From: Thomasclavelia sp047249845
GTDB taxonomy: Bacteria; Bacillota_I; Bacilli_A; Erysipelotrichales; Coprobacillaceae
Assembly: GCF_047249845.1 (NCBI RefSeq)
Contig: NZ_JBKTWO010000005.1
Location: forward strand, 1-64,000
Direction of reading: 5' to 3'
Length of the DNA stretch: 64,000 bases
In this document: positions 25,637-35,662 of the stretch, one piece after another
Numbering within the stretch: position 1 is the first letter of the stretch
Layout: the number at the start of each line of letters is the position of its first letter
Notes under the pieces: generated by a model
What the model was told of the DNA's origin: nothing
Database searches by the model: none
What the model saw: only the letters and a program-made list of their open reading frames with translations
Position numbers and translations under genes: made by a program

Positions 25637-26770
25637 TTAATCTTTATTATAACTTTCAATAAATTCTATATATCTTACTTTAAACCTAGATGTTGTGAAA
25701 TTTTCATAACTATTTAATGAATTAATAGATAATTGTTTTAATTGTTCTGTATTTGTGATCATCTCATTTATCTTCTCTTCAAATTCTTTATTATCTTTAA
25801 CAATATAACCATCTACGCCATTATTAACAACTTCATTAGTTGAATCACCCCATGGTAAAACTATTGCTGGTACACCATAACGTTTTGCTTCTAAAATACT
25901 AAGAGGTAAGCCTTCATTTATTGAAGCAGAAACAATTGCTGAATAATTATTATAAACTGTCTTATCAGTAGTAAAACCTTTTAAAGAAATAAAATTTTCT
26001 AACCTATTTTCTTCTATATATTTTTTAATATTCTTTTCTAATTCTCCAATTCCATAGATATCTAATTTTACATTTTTACCTTCTTTTTTTACAGATTCAA
26101 ATATTTTTATTAATCTTATTGGATCTTTATTTTTATCAAGCCGTCCCATAAAAATAAATTTTCCTATTCTATTTTCAACATTAACTTTTCTTATAATTTT
26201 TTCACCAGCAAAATTATAAATATAATCTGTTTTATATTTATTACATTTTGCTTTTTTAGCATCTATTTTAGTTCTAAAAACAACTAAACTAGGGTCAGTC
26301 ATTAATTTAACCTGTAGCTTAGAAGCAATGCTACCTTTCCAAAAATACTCATATTTAGTATGAATTTCTAAAATAAAACGATTATCTTTACTCATATAAA
26401 TTGCTGCAGCTGGAGAAGTAACGATAATTTTATCATTATCATAAAAATAATTTTTTAGCTTTATTCGACATATAGGTATAAATAAAAAAAACAAAATGCC
26501 ACTATAAATCGCCTTAAAAACTTTCTTTAGCTCCCTATTTTTTAAATACTTAACAATTCTAAAAAAACGATTATCTATATTATAATTGTTTAGTATAATA
26601 ATTTGATAATCAGAAAATTCCTTTTTATAACTTTCCTCACAATTATATATAGATACCAATTTAATATTATAATCTTTTTTCAGTTCTTGAAAAATATTTC
26701 TATATACCCCTATCAATCCCCCGCTTTGTGGTGGGGGAATTTGATCAAAAACAAAGTAAAGACTCTTCAT
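25637..26770 (-). CDS. Family 4 glycosyltransferase
   Basis: The 377-residue GT-B protein has a glycine-rich acceptor start (QIPPPQSGGLIGVYRN), the phosphate-binding FIFMGRLDKNKDPIRLI near residues 207-223 and the donor site SASINEGLPLSILEAKRYG near 284-302. The E-x7-E pattern expected of GT4 enzymes is present (EGLPLSILE). Its first base overlaps the stop of the flippase gene, indicating coupling. The transferred sugar is unknown. Confidence 0.83.
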   Translation of the reverse strand: MKSLYFVFDQIPPPQSGGLIGVYRNIFQELKKDYNIKLVSIYNCEESYKKEFSDYQIIILNNYNIDNRFFRIVKYLKNRELKKVFKAIYSGILFFLFIPICRIKLKNYFYDNDKIIVTSPAAAIYMSKDNRFILEIHTKYEYFWKGSIASKLQVKLMTDPSLVVFRTKIDAKKAKCNKYKTDYIYNFAGEKIIRKVNVENRIGKFIFMGRLDKNKDPIRLIKIFESVKKEGKNVKLDIYGIGELEKNIKKYIEENRLENFISLKGFTTDKTVYNNYSAIVSASINEGLPLSILEAKRYGVPAIVLPWGDSTNEVVNNGVDGYIVKDNKEFEEKINEMITNTEQLKQLSINSLNSYENFTTSRFKVRYIEFIESYNKD

Positions 26771-28194
26771 TATAACCCTCCTTTATTTTTATTAGATAAA
26801 ATTTTTAACAATGAATCTTTTGTTACTACTAGTAATAAAAGATACACAAATATTGCACAAACGATTTGAATAACAGTAGTATATATATGTATTTCTAAAA
26901 TTATTCCAATAAAATAACAAGGTATTACTGCTATAATTGCAAATAATAAATATTTAAAAGATATTTTCCATAACCCCTTTAAGTTAATAACTTTAGCCAT
27001 AAAATAATACTGTATAATAGTGACACTAAACTCAGCAAGTATCGTACCTAAAACTGCACCATATACACCCCAAACTGGTATTGTAATATAATTTATGATT
27101 ACATTTAAAATTGCAGAAATCACACTTGATAATGTTAAATATTTAGTATTTTTTGTTGGTATAAGATATTGAGCACTAGAAATACTTGATAAGCCTCTAG
27201 CAATTATCACTGGTGATAAAGCAATAATTATTGGTGCCACCTCATCATATCCTTTTCCATAAAACCAAGGTACAAAGCCATATGAAATAGCAATTATACC
27301 TAAAGTCATTGGCATAATTAATAAAATAGTATATTTAGCAGTCATCCTTATACTTTCATTTAAAGCGTTACTATCATTATTTACAAACAAATTAGAACTT
27401 CTAGGTAACATTACTGAAGAAACGGCAGATATTGCTGTTACTGGTATTTTTACAATTTTATCTGCCTGATCATAAAATGCTATTAAAGCAGAATCATGAG
27501 TAAAATATTCCAACATAACTTTATCCATTTGATAATAAATAAGAATAACAATTTGTGGTAAAGCAATTTTTACTGTTGCTTTTAAATGTCTAAATACATG
27601 CAGCTCTTTTAAATTAATGCCAGAAACTAATTTTGAAATACTTGGATAACATATAAGAACTCCAAATACTTGGCATCCCCCCATTATAAGGATATATTTC
27701 CAAATATCATTAGGATTTTTAATAAATAAAAATATTAATATAACACATACTGTTTTTACCAAACTAGTTCTTAATACAACGGTTTTAAAATCTTCTATTC
27801 CATTATAAAACCAAATAATCTCACCAAATGATCCTACAAACCAAATCAATTGATAAAAAGAATAAACCTCGTATTTTGTTCCATTCATAAACCAATAATA
27901 TAGTATAAACGTAAAAATTAATAGTATTACCCTTAAGATCAGCAATTCATAAAAAATATTTGATCTTTCTTTTTTATTATTCTTAACATATGCTATTTCT
28001 CGTATTCCATAATTAGTAAGCCCCAAAGCTCCAACCACTGCAAATATTTGACTAACAGAATCAATATAACTATAAACTCCCAAATTTTGTGGTCCTAATA
28101 CTCTTGAAATATATGGGGATGTTATTAACGGAACAATTATGGCTAATAACTGAGATGCACAATTATAAAATATATTTGATATTGTTTTCTTCAT
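26770..28194 (-). CDS. Wzx-type oligosaccharide flippase
   Basis: The 474-residue protein has about 12-14 membrane spans and the N-terminal signature NCASQLLAIIVPLITSPYIS then RVLGPQNLGVYSY, typical of the polysaccharide-synthase branch of the MOP superfamily. It would flip an undecaprenyl-linked repeat unit outward. Its presence in the same operon as an ABC exporter is unusual (see findings). It starts one base before the end of the adjacent GT2 gene spacer, within a tight operon. Confidence 0.9.
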   Translation of the reverse strand: MKKTISNIFYNCASQLLAIIVPLITSPYISRVLGPQNLGVYSYIDSVSQIFAVVGALGLTNYGIREIAYVKNNKKERSNIFYELLILRVILLIFTFILYYWFMNGTKYEVYSFYQLIWFVGSFGEIIWFYNGIEDFKTVVLRTSLVKTVCVILIFLFIKNPNDIWKYILIMGGCQVFGVLICYPSISKLVSGINLKELHVFRHLKATVKIALPQIVILIYYQMDKVMLEYFTHDSALIAFYDQADKIVKIPVTAISAVSSVMLPRSSNLFVNNDSNALNESIRMTAKYTILLIMPMTLGIIAISYGFVPWFYGKGYDEVAPIIIALSPVIIARGLSSISSAQYLIPTKNTKYLTLSSVISAILNVIINYITIPVWGVYGAVLGTILAEFSVTIIQYYFMAKVINLKGLWKISFKYLLFAIIAVIPCYFIGIILEIHIYTTVIQIVCAIFVYLLLLVVTKDSLLKILSNKNKGGL

Positions 28195-28195
28195 T

Positions 28196-29191
28196 TTATT
28201 TATCCCTATTAGACAATGCTATTGCTTTAATAAAATCTTTAATTAATGGTTTATTAGTATTCCTGTTATTTATCTGATCGTGATGAATTGCTCCTTTTAA
28301 AACAACTAAAAGATTCTTTATTATTCCTTGCTTTGAAAAATTTTTCCTTTTATCCCAGAATACAATTGATTCTTTTAGTGATAAATAGTATTCTGGATTT
28401 AAATTTCTATTTTCCATATATTTATATAAATATCGTAACAACGGCAATCTTAATTCTGCATACTGATTTTCACGATTACCTTTAGTTTGTGATTTTGAAA
28501 ATAATTGCTTTATCTTAGTTACTCCATATTTTTTACCTATTCCAATCGTATTGCTACTATGTTGACGATAATATATCAAAGGTTCTTCAATAGATACCAA
28601 TCCTCCATATAAAGCAGCTACTATCGCAAACCAATAATCATGTGCCCAGCCATTTTGTAAATCACCAACAAAATCTAATAATTCTCTTTTAATCGCTGAT
28701 GTGGCTCCCGTAACATAATTATCATTTAAAAGTTTTTTAAAAGCATTTTCTTGATTTTTTAAAAATTCATTTTTAAACCCTAGACTGTTATACAAATCAC
28801 CTTTTATATTTAAATCTTCATCAGTCACATAAGCATTAGAAAATACAAGTAACGCATCTTGATTATTCATAAAAACTTTAATCATTTCTTTTGTTTTATT
28901 GGTTAGCCATATATCATCTTGATCACAAAAGAATATTATATCTCCTGTACATAAAGATATAGCCTGATAAAAATTTCTCGCAAATCCCATATTTACTTCA
29001 TTACAAACTATTTTATATGATAAATTACTTTTTTCTAATATAGATTGGCAAATTTTGATTGTGCTGTCTGTCGAACAATCATCACAAATAATTATTTCAT
29101 CAACTCCTAATTCCTGCTCTAAAATACTATTAAGTTGTTGTGTAATATATCTCTCTCCTCTATATGTACACATTGCCACTGATATCTTCAT
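28196..29191 (-). CDS. Family 2 glycosyltransferase
   Basis: The 331-residue GT-A protein shows SVAMCTYRGERYI, EIIICDDCSTDST and FFCDQDDIWL, and HDYWFAIVAA near residues 190-200. The CDQDDIW motif places it with rhamnosyltransferase-like capsule enzymes. It overlaps the DUF2304 gene by one base and abuts the flippase by one base. Its overall plan matches the enzyme at 24653-25624. Confidence 0.82.
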   Translation of the reverse strand: MKISVAMCTYRGERYITQQLNSILEQELGVDEIIICDDCSTDSTIKICQSILEKSNLSYKIVCNEVNMGFARNFYQAISLCTGDIIFFCDQDDIWLTNKTKEMIKVFMNNQDALLVFSNAYVTDEDLNIKGDLYNSLGFKNEFLKNQENAFKKLLNDNYVTGATSAIKRELLDFVGDLQNGWAHDYWFAIVAALYGGLVSIEEPLIYYRQHSSNTIGIGKKYGVTKIKQLFSKSQTKGNRENQYAELRLPLLRYLYKYMENRNLNPEYYLSLKESIVFWDKRKNFSKQGIIKNLLVVLKGAIHHDQINNRNTNKPLIKDFIKAIALSNRDK

Positions 29192-29541
29192 TAAAGTTCC
29201 TCTTTATCTTTAAGTTTTTTTTCTAATATCGCTGTATATTGAATCAAATTTTTTAACTTTTCTTCTAACATTGATACTCTTAAAAATAATGTAAATACTA
29301 CAATAATAAGTAAGAAAATTATAAAAGCAAAAATCATATTAGCTGTAGATATAACCCCTATAAAGTTTGCTGCTACATATGCAATTTCAGGAAATATAGC
29401 AATTACTATTAACAAAAGTGAACAAATAATCCAAATTATTGCATAATCAGATCTTAGCTTTCCTTTTTTTACATTTTTAATCAATATTAGAAATAAAAAA
29501 ATAGATAATATGATTAAAATAACCTTTAAACTAAGTGACAT
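29191..29541 (-). CDS. DUF2304 small membrane protein
   Basis: The 116-residue protein has three hydrophobic segments, a conserved-looking region GKLRSDYAIIWIICSLLLIV near residues 27-46 and a C-terminal coiled coil (MLEEKLKNLIQYTAILEKKL). DUF2304 proteins commonly sit next to DPM-like glycosyltransferases, as here (29551-30222). A role as membrane anchor or partner of that enzyme is inferred from this pairing. Confidence 0.8.
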   Translation of the reverse strand: MSLSLKVILIILSIFLFLILIKNVKKGKLRSDYAIIWIICSLLLIVIAIFPEIAYVAANFIGVISTANMIFAFIIFLLIIVVFTLFLRVSMLEEKLKNLIQYTAILEKKLKDKEEL

Positions 29542-29550
29542 AAACTCCTC

Positions 29551-30222
29551 CTAATTAAAAAATATAATAGTAACTAATACTTTCATCATATATGATATTG
29601 AACTGCCAATACCTGTATAAATGCTTGTACCTGCTACTCTATCTTCCATTTTTACTTGTATTTCTTTAACTCTATAACCTTTTTTTATTTGATAAGCTAA
29701 TGTATCCGGTTCTGGTTTTCTATTAACTTCATATGCATAATCCTTAATTAACTCCCTATTAATAATTCGCATTCCACTAGTTGGATCGTTTATTTTTTTA
29801 CCAGTAGTTAACTTTATCATAAAAGTTATCAATCTACTTCCTAACATTCTTGCAGACATATGTTTTTTTTCATTTACAAATCTAGAACCAATTACAATAT
29901 CATAACCATTTTCTATTTCCGTAACCATTGCTTCTATATATTCAGGAAGATGTTGTCCATCTCCATCAAATTGAATTGCAGCATCATAGCCATTTTCATA
30001 TGCATATTTATAACCAGTTTGTACTGCTCCTGTTAATCCTAGATTTACTGGCAAATCAATATGATTAATATTGTTTTCATCTAATATTAATGGTGTTTTA
30101 TCCTTAGAACAATCATTAATAACTATATAATCACAATTAGTGTTCTCCTTTTCTAGTCTTTTTACTACTCTTAATATATTCTCTTCTTCATTATAAGCAG
30201 GAATTATTACAAGTACTTTCAT
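29551..30222 (-). CDS. DPM-like family 2 glycosyltransferase
   Basis: The 223-residue protein is a compact GT-A enzyme: VLVIIPAYNEEENI, VINDCSKDKT, NLGLTGAVQTGYKYA, FDGDGQH (DxD) and DPTSGMRIINREL. It lacks the C-terminal membrane spans of GtrB; the DUF2304 neighbour may supply membrane contact. It probably charges a polyprenyl phosphate with a sugar for later use outside. Nine bases separate it from the DUF2304 gene. Confidence 0.85.
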   Translation of the reverse strand: MKVLVIIPAYNEEENILRVVKRLEKENTNCDYIVINDCSKDKTPLILDENNINHIDLPVNLGLTGAVQTGYKYAYENGYDAAIQFDGDGQHLPEYIEAMVTEIENGYDIVIGSRFVNEKKHMSARMLGSRLITFMIKLTTGKKINDPTSGMRIINRELIKDYAYEVNRKPEPDTLAYQIKKGYRVKEIQVKMEDRVAGTSIYTGIGSSISYMMKVLVTIIFFN

Positions 30223-30276
30223 CTTAATCTCCTTTATACAATATTTTCTTATAAAAATAAACTTAATTTTTATTAA

Positions 30277-31206
30277 TTAACTATTAATTGTAACCATAAA
30301 AAAGCGATATATTTTTTTTAAATAGTCTTTAGAAGTAAATAATAATAATATTCCCTCTTTTATAAATTCTAAATATTTTTTGTGCTCAAAAGCTTTTAAC
30401 ACATTATTAAATCTATTATTTGCATTCAAATATCGCTTAGCCTTTTTTTGTGTATTGTGCATATTTGTAAACTTTCTTGCTTTATTTATATCACTTATTT
30501 TACCTAATGAATATTGATTAGTTATATAATAAGCAAACAAATACTGCTCATATAAATTAGAACGTGATAAGCTTTGGGTTGTCATTCTATATTTTAGAAC
30601 TGTTTTATTGATATTTGATATTTTATAGCCATTTAATATTGCTCTTAGAGTAAAATCATAATCTTCACATAAAGGTATCTCCCTATATCCTGATAGAGTA
30701 TCAAAAACTATCTTTTTTCCAAACCATGTAGGATGAGAAATTACTTGATTATACCTTATACATTTTTTTATTTTTTCAAAATCACTAGGCACTTTTTTTA
30801 TCGAATAAATTGCATTTCCATCTTCATCGATCATTTGTGATATACCACCAATTAAATCATAATTATTACTCTCCAAATACTCTTTTTGAATCTCTATACG
30901 ATTACTAATTGATATATCATCAGCATCCATTCTACAAATATATTTACCTTTTGCAAGTAAAATAGCCTTATTTAAAGTCTTAGTTAAACCTAAATTATAT
31001 TCATTAATATAAAATCTAATTCTGTGATCTTTTTTAGCATAATCTGAAATTAAATTTATATGAATATTATTATCAGGGTTATCTAATACAATTATAAATT
31101 CAAAATCATTAAAACTTTGATTTAAGATTGATTCAATAGATTGCCTTAAAAACAGTTCACTTTCTTTATATGTGGACATAATTACTGATACAAGACACAT
31201 ATCCAT
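30277..31206 (-). CDS. Family 2 glycosyltransferase, first gene of the operon
   Basis: The 309-residue GT-A protein has SVIMSTYKESELFL, NEYNLGLTKTLNKAILLAKG and CRMDADDIS (metal-binding DxDD), followed by LCEDYDFTLRAI. This pattern fits capsule enzymes that add hexose or HexNAc residues. The gene is first in a minus-strand run reaching to wzt. Upstream lies only the decayed wbaP copy, so the operon promoter should be in 31207-32060. Confidence 0.82.
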   Translation of the reverse strand: MDMCLVSVIMSTYKESELFLRQSIESILNQSFNDFEFIIVLDNPDNNIHINLISDYAKKDHRIRFYINEYNLGLTKTLNKAILLAKGKYICRMDADDISISNRIEIQKEYLESNNYDLIGGISQMIDEDGNAIYSIKKVPSDFEKIKKCIRYNQVISHPTWFGKKIVFDTLSGYREIPLCEDYDFTLRAILNGYKISNINKTVLKYRMTTQSLSRSNLYEQYLFAYYITNQYSLGKISDINKARKFTNMHNTQKKAKRYLNANNRFNNVLKAFEHKKYLEFIKEGILLLFTSKDYLKKIYRFFMVTINS

Positions 31207-31296
31207 TGCTCCTTTCTACTTATTTTTTATACTTTCCAAGGTAATACTACTACAAATATAAATTAAATCAATAACTAATAAACTTTTATATTTTAA

Positions 31297-31939
31297 TTAT
31301 AGTGATCCTTTTCCGTATACAACACTTCTATTTCCTTTATTATAATTATAAAACCTATCACATACCACTATAACTAATTAGTAAAAGCAAAATAACGGGC
31401 CATATGTTCTTATTCTCATGGTAATTATGGTCCAGGTACTATATCTAATCCATTTATCCTTTTAATATATTTACAAATTCAAGTCATTTATCTTAAGATA
31501 TTTTTCTAAAAAAATGACCAATAGAAGTAATTCTAAGATCATTTTTTTATTTTTTATTTAAAGGATACTCCTCTTTTGTCTTAGATACCTTTTTATTAAC
31601 CTCTCTAATTCAGCTTCAGTAATAGGAATATTAATCTAAACTTATATATTTTATTTTAACTTTCCATTCTTGATAATTTTTCTTGAAATCTTCACTTGTA
31701 ACAAATTTATATTTCACAAGTAATACTAATAGCAATATGCTATGTAAAAATAGAAACTTGATTTAACAAGCTATTTAATTTCATTCTATATTAAAACATG
31801 TACTTAATGAACAATGACTATTTATAAATATAAAATTCCTGAACTCAATATTAAATCTACATTTATATAAATATATGGTCATACAAAAAGATACATCACA
31901 ATTCATTATTTAATAACATAATTAGCATTATTTATTCAT
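31297..31939 (-). pseudogene. Decayed and deleted copy of the wbaP-like sugar transferase gene
   Basis: Both ends align with the intact gene at 39897-41261. The 3' end reads VYGKGSL and a stop here (intact VVYGKGSL), and the 5' end keeps TATTCATAAATACACCTCAA against TATTCATAAACTCACCTCAA over the start codon. Between them, fragments match the middle of the gene, for example the stretch that encodes LIWNEIQQLVKSSF, around 31750-31800. About half the length is missing and no frame is open. This fills most of the 900-base gap; nothing else was seen in it. Confidence 0.8.
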
Positions 31940-32060
31940 AAATACACCTCAACAATCTTAGGATAATTATACATTAATAACACTTTTAATACCATCATTT
32001 TATTGTTATGGTCAAAAAATTACTATAACTTGTATTAATATTTTTAATTATAACAACTCA

Positions 32061-32103
32061 AAAAGGTGTAAAATGCTAGCTAGTACCATTTCACACCTTT
32101 ATT
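32061..32103 (-). terminator. Terminator of the glucosaminidase gene
   Basis: AAAGGTGTAAAATG pairs with CATTTCACACCTTT around an 11-base loop, with TTTTT following on the minus strand. It begins two bases after the stop codon. Confidence 0.8.
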
Positions 32104-32104
32104 A

Positions 32105-35100
32105 CTATTTTTTTATAAAGCTATTAATCATATTTCCTGGTGCCTTTCCACCCTTTTCCACTAATTCTATCTTTATTGCCTCAATTCTTTTACTAAATCC
32201 TTCTGATCCTGCTTTTTCTCCATTTCTAGCCCAGCCTAACCAGCCATTTTCTTCTATACACACTTGATAATATATATCATATTGTTTTGACATTTCATCA
32301 GTTAATCTTATTTGAATGGCTTCTAATTGTTTTGCTCTTCCTACTGTTCCTGACAATTCCCCATTTGCTTTCCAATCACTTTCCCAGCCATAATCTTCTA
32401 TATGTGATCTATACTCAACGCTTCCTTCATATCCAGGATTTTCTAATGTTATCTTTATTGCTTCTAACTGTTTTGCTTTTCCACTAGTTCCTGATAACTC
32501 TCCATCATATACTTTTTTCTGCCAACCATAATCTTCCACATGCCCACTATATCCTATATAGTACTTTTGTGTATACGGTCTTTGCATTGATCCTGGTGCT
32601 TCTTCTCCCTTTTCTACTAATTTTATTTCCATTGCTTCAATTCTATATGCATACCCTGCTGTTCCTGCTTTCTCTCCATTTTTAGCCCAGTCAAGCCAGC
32701 CAAGATTCTCTACATGCACCCGATAGTATATGTCATACTGGATAGACATTTCACCAGTTAACCTTATTTGAATAGCCTCTAATTGTTTTGCTCTTCCACT
32801 AGTTCCTGATATTTGACCATTTGACTTCCAATCATTTTCCCAGCCATAATCTTCTATATGTGATCTATATTCAATATTTCCACTGTATTTCTGACTTTCT
32901 AATGTTATTTTTATTGCCTCAAGTTGTTTTGTCTTACCAGTTGTTCCAGACATTGCTCCATCATAAACTTTTGATTGCCAACCATAATCCTCTACATGAC
33001 TTGTATAACCTATATATCTTTGAATGTATGGTGTATTAGTATTACCTGGTGCACTTTCATTATTTTGAACAAGCTTTATCTCTATAGATTCTATTCTATA
33101 TGAATAGCCTGATGTTCCAGCACTATCACCATTTTTAGCCCAGTCTAGCCAGCCTAATTTTTCTACATAAACCCGATAATAAACATTATATATATTAGCC
33201 ATTTGACCAGTTAATTTTATCCTTATTGCCTCAATTCGTTTTGATAATCCTTCTGTACCTGATAAACCACCTTCATTAACCCAATTTTGCCAACCATAAT
33301 CTTGCACATGACTTTGGTATTGAATACTTCCATTATTGATCTCATTATTATCTAAAAATATTTTTATAGCTTCTATTTTCTTTCCATTTATCCCACCAGA
33401 TGTTTGTCCATTTGATTTAGAACTTTGCCAACCAATATCTTGAATATGTGTTGAATAAATAATATCTGGTTTATTTACAACAACTGAATTATCTTTTACC
33501 AATCGAAAATCAATTGCCTGAATATTCTTTCCACTTGTTCCAGCATTATTTTCTTGATCGACCCAAGGTTGCCAGCCAATATCTTCACTATGTACTCGAT
33601 ATTGTAATTTATAGCCAGATTGATTTTTTAGTGTAAAATTGACAAGTTGTAAAGCACTATTTGAATTTCCAATTATAGTAGAAGCTGTAATATTATTATA
33701 ATTTAACCATGAACCATTACTATAAACTCTTCCGGATAATACAGCAGATTTGACTGCATTTTTAAGATTAATTTTAATTTGATATAACTGCAAAGAACGT
33801 CCTGTTGTTCCTGCCGTATTTGGTTCATTTACCTCATCTAACCAGCCAACATTTTGACTATTGGCTGAATAATATAAAGTTGGTTCATTTATATCTTTAC
33901 CTGTAGGTTTCCCAGTAACATTTTCTGTATTTTGATCATTAGTACTACTTGTTGAATTATTTCCTTCACATACCACTGTTACACTTGATTTTGGAATATA
34001 GCCATAATCTGTATCAAAATTATATTCTGATTGACTTGGGTTTTGAATTATTCCAGTTCGGTTACTATTAACAGCTCCATCCGATTGAATCTTGTAATAA
34101 TTATTTTTATCTCCATTTTTTAATACTATAAAAGCATAGTTTGAAGGTGCATAGGTGCTATATGTACTTTTAGAACTAATAGGATATGTTGAATATAATG
34201 TATTAGAATTGCTATTAGCATCACTTTTTATATTAATAATTGAATGATTAGTATTTAAAGTATCTTTTATTGCAATAGTATATTTTGATGCATCTTTTGT
34301 ACCTAAATAATTATCTATTCTCCAGCAAACAGCTGCAGCTTTTTCACCCCAGTATGGATCTGAAGCATATTTAACATTCATACCACTTGCTTTATCTCCT
34401 AAATTAGCGCCATAATAACGACTATCAGTAACAGGATCTAAATACCCTTTAGAAACAAAATTTGCTGCATGATAATAAATACTATATTCTACAGAAGAAT
34501 ACCCATTAGCACTCCCGTTAGGATCACTATCATATGCTGCATGACCAAACAAATTATTTTTTTGTGCAGCAATATTACTACATCCCCATGCACTTTCATT
34601 TGCAGCTACAGATAACATCAATAATGCATTTGTACCATATTTGTTTTGATTTGAAATAAAACTATCTCCTAAGTTTCTTAGTTTTGAAGTTCTTCCATAA
34701 CTTTTTTCAGATGTACCAACTAATGATGCTATAGCATCATTTAATTCTTTTGCTGTATATGTTGTAGTACTTCGATGTGATAAATATAAATAGTAATTAT
34801 AATATGGTGAAGAACTATTAATTGCATTTGTTCTTCTGTTATTTCGATAATCACTTAACATTCTAGCATAACTTGATGCATTACTTCCTTCATAAAAATA
34901 ATGCCCATCATAACTATAATAATCATAACCCTCTTTTAAATATGATGGTGCCGCACCAGCCTCTAATGAAGAGCTATAATTACTGTTTGATAAATTAGTA
35001 GAAATCCCATGATATAACTTACCATTTTTCACATAATATTTACTTAAAGTATTAACTTTAGCATCAGTATAATTTAATACCTCTACTTTATTAATATCAA

Positions 35101-35563
35101 CCCATCCAACAACACCTGCCTGCATAAATTTAACTTTAGTAGGCTTTGATTCATTATCATAACCTAAAAAAGCTCCATCAGCTGCATAATATCCATTTGT
35201 ATATCCCTCTCTATTTGTTCCTTCTTCAGAATATGAAGTATTAGTAGTTGCAGAGCTATATATTCTAAAATTGACCACAGCTGTAGATGAATTAGTAATT
35301 CTTTCATTACTTCGATCTTGAATTTTTTTAACCTTATTATTTTCAGACATATTTTTCTCAACATCTTCTAATAAATATACATTACCCTCTTCATCCATTG
35401 TTGTAACTTCTTCATCATCTTTTAAGAAATCTTCCGCAACAAACTTTTCATCTTTTGCCTCTTCTTGTGCAAATACTCCATTTAAAGGTGTACCGATAGA
35501 TAAACTCATAGCTAAAACAACAAACGAAATAAACATACTCTTTATTTTATTACTCATCTTCAA
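32105..35563 (-). CDS. Secreted N-acetylglucosaminidase with 12 ChW repeats
   Basis: The 1152-residue protein has a signal peptide (about 1-32), an acidic linker, an SH3-like segment (about 95-160), a glucosaminidase domain (about 275-420, catalytic glutamate probably in AANESAWGCS), a second SH3-like segment, then 12 ChW repeats from about 560 to the end. Each repeat has the form Y-x-x-H/V-x-E-D-x-GW ... G-x-x-x-GT-x-G ... EAIxIxL. The last ones alternate in a three-repeat pattern. It should cleave peptidoglycan at N-acetylglucosamine and stay near the wall through the repeats. The gene is preceded by the M6 protease gene on the same strand. Confidence 0.88.
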   Translation of the reverse strand: MKMSNKIKSMFISFVVLAMSLSIGTPLNGVFAQEEAKDEKFVAEDFLKDDEEVTTMDEEGNVYLLEDVEKNMSENNKVKKIQDRSNERITNSSTAVVNFRIYSSATTNTSYSEEGTNREGYTNGYYAADGAFLGYDNESKPTKVKFMQAGVVGWVDINKVEVLNYTDAKVNTLSKYYVKNGKLYHGISTNLSNSNYSSSLEAGAAPSYLKEGYDYYSYDGHYFYEGSNASSYARMLSDYRNNRRTNAINSSSPYYNYYLYLSHRSTTTYTAKELNDAIASLVGTSEKSYGRTSKLRNLGDSFISNQNKYGTNALLMLSVAANESAWGCSNIAAQKNNLFGHAAYDSDPNGSANGYSSVEYSIYYHAANFVSKGYLDPVTDSRYYGANLGDKASGMNVKYASDPYWGEKAAAVCWRIDNYLGTKDASKYTIAIKDTLNTNHSIINIKSDANSNSNTLYSTYPISSKSTYSTYAPSNYAFIVLKNGDKNNYYKIQSDGAVNSNRTGIIQNPSQSEYNFDTDYGYIPKSSVTVVCEGNNSTSSTNDQNTENVTGKPTGKDINEPTLYYSANSQNVGWLDEVNEPNTAGTTGRSLQLYQIKINLKNAVKSAVLSGRVYSNGSWLNYNNITASTIIGNSNSALQLVNFTLKNQSGYKLQYRVHSEDIGWQPWVDQENNAGTSGKNIQAIDFRLVKDNSVVVNKPDIIYSTHIQDIGWQSSKSNGQTSGGINGKKIEAIKIFLDNNEINNGSIQYQSHVQDYGWQNWVNEGGLSGTEGLSKRIEAIRIKLTGQMANIYNVYYRVYVEKLGWLDWAKNGDSAGTSGYSYRIESIEIKLVQNNESAPGNTNTPYIQRYIGYTSHVEDYGWQSKVYDGAMSGTTGKTKQLEAIKITLESQKYSGNIEYRSHIEDYGWENDWKSNGQISGTSGRAKQLEAIQIRLTGEMSIQYDIYYRVHVENLGWLDWAKNGEKAGTAGYAYRIEAMEIKLVEKGEEAPGSMQRPYTQKYYIGYSGHVEDYGWQKKVYDGELSGTSGKAKQLEAIKITLENPGYEGSVEYRSHIEDYGWESDWKANGELSGTVGRAKQLEAIQIRLTDEMSKQYDIYYQVCIEENGWLGWARNGEKAGSEGFSKRIEAIKIELVEKGGKAPGNMINSFIKK

Positions 35564-35636
35564 CCTCCATATTTATAAATTCTATTCCTACAAAATTATA
35601 ACATAATATTGCTAAATTACTAGCAAAACTACAATT

Positions 35637-35662
35637 AAAAAAGAGCAGTCCTTACACTGCCC
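35637..35662 (-). terminator. Terminator of the M6 protease gene
   Basis: GGGCAGT and ACTGCTC form a stem around a 6-base loop with one G-T pair, followed by TTTTTT on the minus strand. It overlaps the stop codon. Confidence 0.7.
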
